Shown: piece after piece, positions 30,501 to 38,086 of the stretch | Layout: each line of letters begins with the position of its first letter | Numbering within the stretch: position 1 is the first letter of the stretch | Assembly (NCBI GenBank): GCA_012862575.1 | Contig: BLSF01000003.1 | Location: 1,176,522-1,240,521 of the forward strand | Source: Parietichytrium sp. I65-24A | Taxonomy: Eukaryota; Sar; Bigyra; Thraustochytrida; Thraustochytriidae | Length of the DNA: 64,000 nt | Direction of reading: 5' to 3' | Position numbers and translations under genes: made by a program | Notes under the pieces: model-generated | What the model saw: the letters and a program-made list of their open reading frames with translations, nothing else | The model's database searches: none | Told to the model about the DNA's origin: nothing

Positions 30501-31699
30501 AAGACAAGGCCGCACCTCCACCACCTCCTGCAGGTGAGGGCGAAGGTGGAGCTGCAAAGGCAGAGGAGGTTGGAGAAAAGGAACCTCCACCACCTCCTCC
30601 ACCGCCACCGCCAGCTGAAGTTGAGGCTCCTGCTCAGCCGGAAGTCGAAGAAGAAGGCGGTGCTACTCGTCGGAGTAGGCGCCAGCGCGCCAAGACATCG
30701 AGCGGGGACGAGGAAATGCTTGAGGAGGCTGAGCCAACGACGCCGGCGCCAGCTCCGGGCCCAGGTGTTCGTGTTCTGGAGCAAGATGAGCGCCTTCTAC
30801 CCATCGGTGTCACCGGAAAGCCCCAAAACCCTTGGGTACAGAGACCGTGCAGTTTGGACGAGATGGTACTGAAGAGAGCATACATCGAGGTGGAAACTAA
30901 AGACCCTGACGAGCTGATGGACAATCAGTTTTTTGACACTCGCCAACAATTTCTGTCTCTGTGCCAAGGTAACCACTACCAGTTTGATCAGCTCCGCCGC
31001 ACCAAGCACAGCAGTATGATGGTGCTCTACCATCTACATAATCCCGACGAGCCAGGATTCGTGCACACTTGCAATGCTTGCAGTCAGGAGATCAAGGACG
31101 ACAGCTGGTGGAAATGCAGTCAGTGTGAAGACTTTGACATTTGCAAGGAGTGCAAACCCACTGCAAAGCACGAGCACGAGCTTGAGCCTGCAACGCAGAA
31201 AAAGAAGGCAGGTGCGAACGACAAGAGCAGAGAAAGTACGATCCGGGCTCACATGGACCTTCTGGTGCACGCCTCAGCTTGTACTGCGAACCCATGCTCG
31301 AATAGTAACTGCTCGCGCATGAAACTTTTGCTTGACCACTTGAATGGGTGCCAAAGTCAGAGCCCGGCTCAATGCAAGGCCTGCCGCCGGACCTATATTC
31401 TTCTGCAGCTTCACTCGCGCCAATGCCGAAAGCCGTACGGACGATGCTCCGTCCCGCGATGTGCAGATTTGCGCGAGCACATTCGCCGCCAGCAGGCCCG
31501 TCTCGCAGATAGGCGCATTCGTGCACAGACAGAGCGTATGAACGCCGAGCGTGCAAATCCTGGTGGTGTCCCACCTCCTGGTGGAGAAGGTGCGATGGAC
31601 GGAAGCATGCAGCCTCATCCAGGGTATCACTCCAGCCCTGCAATGCAGCCCATGAGTGCCGGTGTGCGACGCCCAGGTCCTCCCGGAAGCCAATACTAG
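24521..31699 (+). CDS. CBP/p300-HAC family histone acetyltransferase (KAT11)
   Basis: Seen: 2,392 residues, ATG 24521, no intron. Order: Pro/Gly/Gln/His-rich N-terminus (1-190); KIX-like helices (about 193-260); TAZ1 with Cys/His ligands (about 438-527, HASKCPVV to CPVCRP); long Pro/Gly/Met-rich linker; bromodomain (about 953-1050, including [16 protein letters not shown] and LYNPE); Cys-rich RING-like and PHD fingers (about 1060-1180); KAT11 catalytic region (about 1190-1450, with [41 protein letters not shown]); a first zinc finger ([14 protein letters not shown]); an acidic Glu/Lys/Ala tract (about 1624-2087); [18 protein letters not shown]; ZZ finger (about 2180-2223); TAZ2 (about 2237-2347). 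Known: acetylates histones and transcription factors in the nucleus. Features of plant HAC and animal p300 are both present. Confidence 0.96.
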   Translation: [2392 protein letters not shown]

Positions 31700-32072
31700 A
31701 GTCGGCGATGAACAGATTCCATTCACATCTGAACAAAGAATACAACCATATATTATAACAGAAAAAAAAACTATCCACGTTTCTTAATGTCTAATTTTTT
31801 TTCAATAGTTTTCCGTCAATCAGAGGAAACGCACTTTCCATCTTTGGGCTTACTACAGATGTTTGAAAGACTGATTTCGATTGACTGAGGAGAGATTTAT
31901 GCGCAAGGTTCCAAGTCCTGAACACCTTCGCCCCAATGAAAGCCATCATGACAGAAAGAAGGCCTTCCAAACTTGATTGGAACAATTCGAGTTTGAGCGA
32001 GTGCTTTCCAGCTAACTAATTTCAAGTCCTGGTCGGTGGCACTGGCGATGCAGGAGAGCTCTCGGGATATAA
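31700..32072. other. Convergent intergenic region
   Basis: About 370 bp of 3' flanks between the CBP-like gene (+) and the Tim17-like gene (-). A minus-strand frame of about 65 codons here (LELFQSSLEGLLSVMMAFIG) is open but begins at no good ATG. It is probably untranslated sequence. Confidence 0.5.
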
Positions 32073-32815
32073 TTACTTTTCTGCAACGTCCGAGGGCACC
32101 CCACCTTGCTGTGCAATAATCTCGCTTCGCTTTCGTAATCTCCAGTTCTCAAACTCAGTCGCAGCAAAGAATCCGGCCGCTCCGAGGGACGAGAACATGG
32201 CCATACCGAGTGGAATTTTGCGGGGAGATGCTACGACAGTCGACGGACACCATGCCGGAAAATGAAGAGTCAGCGCCTTCAGTGCATTCGACTATAATCG
32301 TGCGCGACTTACAAAATAATCCCGTGAAAACCAGCCCGCAGCTCGCCCCGACGCCAGCGTGCATTTCCCACGTGCCTTTCCGCTCCGGGAGCATTCTTTC
32401 GGCGCCCTCCAGCATCCCTGGTCAGAGAGGCAATAACGGAGTGCGAATCCCGTGTTCAGAGAGAGACAGACAATTCACCAAAAGAACACTCGTGAGCACA
32501 ACTGAATGCATTTGACGTTTCCGTGTCCATCGACCAGGCGGACAGCGTCCCAAAGAGCTTCACGCATGCATGCGCGAGCGAAGCAATCCTCAAACCCAAG
32601 CTCAATCTCAATCTCAATCTCAATCTCAACTCACCAAAGTATGCCAGCCCCACCAGCAAATAGTTCGTGCCCATACTCGTCACATAGAACGCCGTGCTGG
32701 CGTCTCTGAACGTGCTCAGCACCCCGCCGAAGGCAGCTCCACAAGCGCCCAGCCCCGCGGACCTCTTCATCACCCGCCACAGGGCTCCATCCTCCGTCTC
32801 ATCTCGCTGCGCCAT
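32073..32815 (-). CDS. Small Tim17-like multispan membrane protein, three exons
   Basis: Seen: exons 32815-32635, 32417-32313 and 32230-32073, joined at consensus GT-AG sites, all phase 1, give 147 residues. The protein starts MAQRDETEDGALWRVMKRSAG and has Gly/Ala-rich hydrophobic segments at about 18-34, 42-60, 80-97 and 104-121. It ends in a charged tail (FENWRLRKRSEIIAQQGG). The GA-rich helices (GLGACGAAFGGVLSTF, GVGASCGLVFTGLF) resemble the Tim17/NDUFA11 superfamily. Intron 1 (217 bp) begins with a GAGATT tandem and intron 2 is 82 bp. Inferred: a mitochondrial inner-membrane protein, either import-related or a complex I accessory subunit. The splice model is supported by the continuous frame and exon boundaries; the family is tentative. 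Confidence 0.7.
32601..32630. repeat. (CTCAAT)n microsatellite at a donor site
   Basis: About five CTCAAT units, transcribed as GAGATT on the minus strand, begin within a few bases of the 5' splice site of intron 1 of the Tim17-like gene. Confidence 0.9.
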
Positions 32816-35800
32816 CCTGATCTTCCTGACCTTTCTGATCTCTATTATGCGATCTCCCTGCCGTGTACCCGAAGACACACTCACTATCACTATACCTGCG
32901 AAACACTCTCTGCGCCCGGCTGTGGCGCGTGCATGACCGATTGGGTGGCAGGATGTATGTATTTATGTATGTATGTGTATGTATATTTGTATGTGTTTGT
33001 GAATGTGTGTGTACATTTATGTATTAATGTATTTATGTACGCGCGCACGGACGTTTGGAGAGATGAGAGATGAGAGAGGTGGTTCTCTGCTCTTAGTTCT
33101 CGAAAAGTGCTCGTGTCGTTCGCTGCGGAACCCTATACCGCAGTCGGTCTGTCCTTTTACATCCTTTTACACCTTTTACCTTGTCGAAGCGACGTGTGAA
33201 CTTCGCAGGCAATTGATTGATGGAGAAAATCAATTTGCATGCTGATCGATGGGGAAATTGATGAGTTGATTGATGGAGATACTTGAATTGATCAGTTGAA
33301 AGAGAGTTGCAGACTCCAAGTGCAGAGGGCGAGGAAATGTAGAATTCAGAATTCAGGTCGTAGGGTCGTATGGCACTCGTAAGAGAACAGATGTCGATGC
33401 TGCGAAGGCACAAGCGCGGTGACGGACTTCGATGCTGCAATGACGACGCACGATGTTGATAAAAGCACTTGGCCTTGTCTTGCGCATATATATACATTAT
33501 ATACATGGCCTGCGACTCGTGCGGCATCAGAATCAACGGGTATACTGTGACGATGGCCCATCAGCAGGGCCATTTTTAAAGACTTCTGCGCTACAACCTT
33601 TGAATATCTCTTTTGGAAGTTAGAGAATGACTCGCTGGGCTTCGCGTGAAGCACCCCTTTCCTCCCCAAATGACCACCACACTTCCCTTTCCTTCATGCA
33701 CATTTGACGTCGCTTGTTTCGCTCGTCTCGTATCGTTTCGCGAATGTCTTGTTTATAATTAACTACGAGTTGAAGTTCGTTACACCCCAGATCAGTAGCG
33801 TGTCAACTTGTGAAAGTAAAACTAAATTCAACGACCTTTTATCATTGTAAAGTCGAGTGTGGCGCGGCCTCCATCATTCTCGAAATGGAATACGCAAACT
33901 GCAAGCAGCGTGGATCTAACAAAATGACCAGTTTCCAGCTCTCTTGCGCATCGACACTTAGAATGGCGTGGACGTCTGTCCAACAGCTTAGCGAAACGAA
34001 AAGATTTCGGCGAGAGCGAGAAGACCCCAGTAATGCTACTGCTCTGCTCCCTGCGTAGTTCGCACGAGAACTGTAAGGGCAGCTTCGTCGCCAACTGCTG
34101 AGTTTACGACTTCACTCCCAACCTGCTGAGCTGGAATGCAAGCTGGAACAAGCAAGTAGCAAGGCAGATCGAGAGTACCATGAATAGAAGCAAGCGGAAA
34201 TTGACGGCAAGCAGGGAGCGGGGCAAATTCTTTGCAGTCGAGGCCTGCACAATCAGCAGCGCGGTAAGAGGCAGTAAGCACCGCCGCCATCTGGCACCCT
34301 CAATAAGATGCAACGCGACATGTCACCACCGTTCAACTCTTCAAGAGAAAACACCTTTTTCTTGAGAGGTTGCGCTTGAAAAAAAGGATTTGCGGTGTTC
34401 AAGAACAACCCTGAAGTAAAGGCAGGCCAGGCACACTCAACAATGGACAGCCCAATACCAAAGCGAAGCATATCCTGCCTGGACTGAAGTCATCACACTC
34501 AGGGCCAGCTTACTTGCAGAATCCAGGAAGATATTTGTGCACGGTTTCCAACACGCACTCGCCACACGATTCCCCCAGTCCCTGCGTGGCTCAGTCGAAA
34601 GCCACCGCGAGATGGTTTGCTCGCACTCTATACATGTCCATTTCCATTTCCATTTCCACAACTCCAACAATTTGATCCCTACATGTACATACACAATTGC
34701 ACAGAATTTAGAAGCAGCGTTCGCAGTCAGAAAAGATCCGTTTACCACTGCAAATTTCCTCGTTTCCTGCTCGGCCACTAGAGATTCATAAGAAATAATA
34801 TTAGGACCTCGGAAGAGGTTTGGTTAAATTGGACTGTGAACACTTTAACACTTTACTCTTGTAAGTATTTTTTCGAGAGAAAGAAAGGTCTTTCGATCGA
34901 AGCACTTTGTCTCTTTCTTGGGCAACTAAAGGTGAATCCGGATTTCAATAGCGGAGTAGCAGGGTAGCGGGCAACCTTGCGACTGCTGCCAACCGAGTCT
35001 CCACGCGTTAAATCTCCATTTGTATTCAAAGTAATGAGCAGCTGATCTAGAGATGGTTTTCAACTTTCCACAGTCCATTCTTGAACTACAACTCCCCGAA
35101 CGTCTCTTCTAGTACCTCCAATTGCAGCATTTCGATTGGCACCGTGGCTAGTCCAAGATGAATTGGCCGCGCGAAACGGATCAAAAAACTTGCGCCAACG
35201 AAGACTTTGAAACGTTGCGGCGGAGCGGTGAAGAGTGTTTATAGAAGAGACGAATCCGCGGGTGTCCAGCGATTTCGTGAGGAACGAACGGACCTTGAGA
35301 AAACGCGTTACTTGGGTACGTCTGAGTAACCGACTTTTATTTCCGCGATGATCTGATCGCTAGTTGCCGAGCTACGCTTGGTCTGGAACCGGAGATTGAG
35401 GATCGCCTTCTCCTCATGAATTCATGACTCCTCTGTCTCCGTTTGAAAAGAGTTGAATCGCTCTCTCCGCCGTTCCCCTTGTCTCTCGCTTTCTTGACTT
35501 TTTCCATACTCTGTTAGCCGGGATTGAGCTGTGGGCGCTAAAGCCTTCCCTTGCCCATCGCACTGTGGTGGCAGCTGGGGCAATCCATTTTGGCGGAGCT
35601 AGCTGCTGTCCGCATTCTCTACCGGCATTGCAACAGACGCTGAGCAGAATCTAATCCGCGCCGTACTTGCGCTTGTGGTTTGTCGCTCGTGGCGCGTTAG
35701 GTCCATCTGACTGGGGGGGCAAAATCCAACCTCTGCGGGCCTTGCAAGTCACTCAATCAGCCAATCCTGCTCGTGGCAGTTGCAAAGCATTGCTCGCCAT

Positions 35801-36055
35801 CCCGTCCGTCAAGGGCATTCCTCAATCGACGGGACGCCTGGAAAACGTGTCCTTCGACTTTGGCCAGAGGGAGCGCCACTCTATTACTTCTTTTGCGGTG
35901 CCGGGCTCAACCTGGGGCCGTGGTCCAAAGCCAAAGGCTGGTCAGCCGACGGAAACCTGCACGTGTATCCCGGAGGAGTGCTGCAAAAGTTTTCCGACAG
36001 TACCGGTCAGATTCGGTGTCGGTGTCGGTGTCGGTGTCGACGTCGGTGAGCCAAG
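32816..36055. other. Long intergenic region; possible unresolved minus-strand gene at 33.9-34.8 kb
   Basis: About 3.2 kb. A TATG/TGTG-rich tract lies at about 32950-33040 and ATTGATGG words at 33210-33290. Between about 34000 and 34780 the minus strand holds several overlapping hydrophobic frames (for example LPLTALLIVQAS and AFTSGLFLNTANPFF) with intron-like GTAAGC...CAG signals between them, but no consistent exon chain could be assembled. From 34800 to 36050 nothing is seen except a GGTGTC tandem before the next start. Confidence 0.45.
36014..36046. repeat. (GGTGTC)n tandem in kinase 5' flank
   Basis: About five GGTGTC-type units end 10 bases before the ATG of the kinase at 36056. Confidence 0.85.
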
Positions 36056-38086
36056 ATGGGAGGCGCAGCATCTGCAAAGAAGAAGAAGGGAGTGGACGAC
36101 GATGAGGCGCTGGTTCCGAAGGACAGCTCCCCGGCCAAGCCACAGATGCTCACACTTGACCCCTCAAAGAACCAGGGAAGAGGTTGGACATCATTCATGA
36201 AATCCGACAGCTGTGAGACGCCGAGGTCGCCGGGAGAGTCGTTCCGGACCAAAAGCCTGAGCAGGTTGTCCATGCGCATGTCTTGGGCAGATATGGTGGA
36301 CCTGACCAATGGAGAGCAGTGTCATTTGGTTGAGAACAAGAGTACAATGTTTGATAATTTTCGGCAGAGATCCCTGCAAAGTCTCGACGCCAATTTTAAA
36401 AAGCAATTTGAGTCAGTAAAAAATGCTGACGGCAGCAAAGTTGTGCTCGGCAGCGGAATGGAAGGCTCCGTTTTCCTCGTACAGCGCAAAGACGACGGCA
36501 AAAGGTTCGCACTTAAAACATTGGAGGGTCAAGATGTTGGAAATCTCAGCGCAAGCTTTGAACTCAACCATCTCACGATGATGGATCACCCGCGAATCAT
36601 CAAAATTATGAATGTTTTTGCGGAGTCGAGGGCAAAGTATCTCCTCTCCTTCGAAGTGGGTCTCGGCGGAGACATGTTCAGCTTTATTCACGAAGTAGGT
36701 GCCTTGCCAGAGATGCGCGCAGTAGGTTTAATTAGACAGATGCTCCAGTGCGTGCACTACATGCACTTGCGTAACATTGTTCACCGGGACCTCAAGCTTG
36801 AAAATTTCGTCTTTCGCAACAAGGGCTCCGACGATATCGTGCTGATTGATTTCGGTCTCAGCTCGACGTGCTCGACGGATCAGATCCTCACTCAAAAGCT
36901 CGGAACTGTGCATTACATGGCCCCAGAAGTGTTCAGGCGATCATACTCTTACGAGGTGGACATGTGGGCTGTCGGCGTGATTTCTTTCATGTTGCTTTCG
37001 GCGCGACGACCTTTTAGGGGAAGAAAAGACGAGGAGATTGTTGCAAATATTATGGAAGTCAATTACAGTATGGACAACGAAAAGTGGACAAACATCAGCG
37101 ATGAAGCCAAAGACTTCATCAGCAACCTACTTGTCCTCAATCCGCGGTCGCGAATGTCACCTGCGACGGCCCTTCAGCATGTATGGATCAAGGGCCACAC
37201 AACACCGCCACTCGCGAGTTTGACTGGGCCCCACATCCAGGACCTTATTATAACCAAGCTGATCGCATTTGAAGCGCATCCCCTTTTAAAGCAATTCGCG
37301 TTGCAGATTGTAGCTTATGAGCTGCCGTTTGAGAAAACAAGATGGATGATTCCCTATTACGATTGGCTCGTTGGCAGCGATCCCGGTGTCGTGACCTTTG
37401 ACCGTTTGCGAGAGCTGATTCCTCAAGACCTGGTTCCAGAAGAGCTCTTTTTGCGCCTGTTCAAAGCTCTCGACAATGACGAAAAGATGTTCTTTTCTTG
37501 GACAAGCTTCGTGGCTGCTTTTGTGGAGCCTCCAGTGTATATGAATGACAAATTCTTGCTCTTTAGGGTCTTCAAGAAACTGAGCGCCCCGAGCGGAGAA
37601 AAGAATATCTCCACTGAGGATTTACTATACCTCTTCGGAGAGGCAAATACGAATGTGGAAGTGGTGGATATGCTGGAAGAGGCCAAGACTAGTCTCCATG
37701 GAGTGGTGCCAATGGACGGCGAGGAAGGGCTGTCCTGGCCTGATTTCGTCCGTCTCATGCGGAGGGCGGTTACGTCCCTCACTGTCGAGGAGAAGGAGCT
37801 TCGCCATGAGGTGACGCGAAGGTCATTGCTTTCCTCTCAATCGGGCTCCGGACGTATGTCAGAACTCGTTCATGGCAACATTTTCATGGAGGATTCTGGC
37901 AAGAGTCCTAGAGATTCGGGCGCTGGAGAAGGGTCCGAAAAGTCTGTAAAGTCTAAGTTGGCGTCGGAAAAAGATCTAAGGTCTGTCCCAGATTCTATGG
38001 CAGCTACTGGTGGCGACAGCGTTCGGGGAGATGAACCTTCCACGAAAGAAACTGCAAGACCGCAGGCTCCGGAGGCGACTAACTGA
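36056..38086 (+). CDS. CDPK-like Ser/Thr kinase with N-myristoylation signal and degenerate EF-hand region (kinase 1)
   Basis: Seen: 676 residues from ATG 36056. The start MGGAASAKKKK fits N-myristoylation plus a basic patch. The kinase domain spans about 130-385: glycine loop LGSGMEGSVF, catalytic H243-R-D245-LKLEN, D265-F-G, and APEVF near 290. The activation segment has no obvious T-loop beyond LGTVHYMAPE. The C-terminal half (about 410-590) has the length and helix pattern of a CDPK junction and EF-hand region, but the one loop that can be aligned (LDNDEKMFFSWTSF) lacks the calcium-binding acidic residue at position 12. A Ser-rich, acidic tail follows. Known: CDPKs are calcium-activated kinases of plants and protists. 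Inferred: a membrane-tethered kinase that has probably lost direct calcium control. Tandem paralogue at 41004. Confidence 0.85.
   Translation: MGGAASAKKKKGVDDDEALVPKDSSPAKPQMLTLDPSKNQGRGWTSFMKSDSCETPRSPGESFRTKSLSRLSMRMSWADMVDLTNGEQCHLVENKSTMFDNFRQRSLQSLDANFKKQFESVKNADGSKVVLGSGMEGSVFLVQRKDDGKRFALKTLEGQDVGNLSASFELNHLTMMDHPRIIKIMNVFAESRAKYLLSFEVGLGGDMFSFIHEVGALPEMRAVGLIRQMLQCVHYMHLRNIVHRDLKLENFVFRNKGSDDIVLIDFGLSSTCSTDQILTQKLGTVHYMAPEVFRRSYSYEVDMWAVGVISFMLLSARRPFRGRKDEEIVANIMEVNYSMDNEKWTNISDEAKDFISNLLVLNPRSRMSPATALQHVWIKGHTTPPLASLTGPHIQDLIITKLIAFEAHPLLKQFALQIVAYELPFEKTRWMIPYYDWLVGSDPGVVTFDRLRELIPQDLVPEELFLRLFKALDNDEKMFFSWTSFVAAFVEPPVYMNDKFLLFRVFKKLSAPSGEKNISTEDLLYLFGEANTNVEVVDMLEEAKTSLHGVVPMDGEEGLSWPDFVRLMRRAVTSLTVEEKELRHEVTRRSLLSSQSGSGRMSELVHGNIFMEDSGKSPRDSGAGEGSEKSVKSKLASEKDLRSVPDSMAATGGDSVRGDEPSTKETARPQAPEATN

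Noticed and set aside
29353-30507. Long Ser/Ala/Phe-rich minus-strand frames over the acidic tract of the CBP-like gene
   Set aside because: They are antisense shadows of GAG/GAA/GCN codons in the acidic insert.
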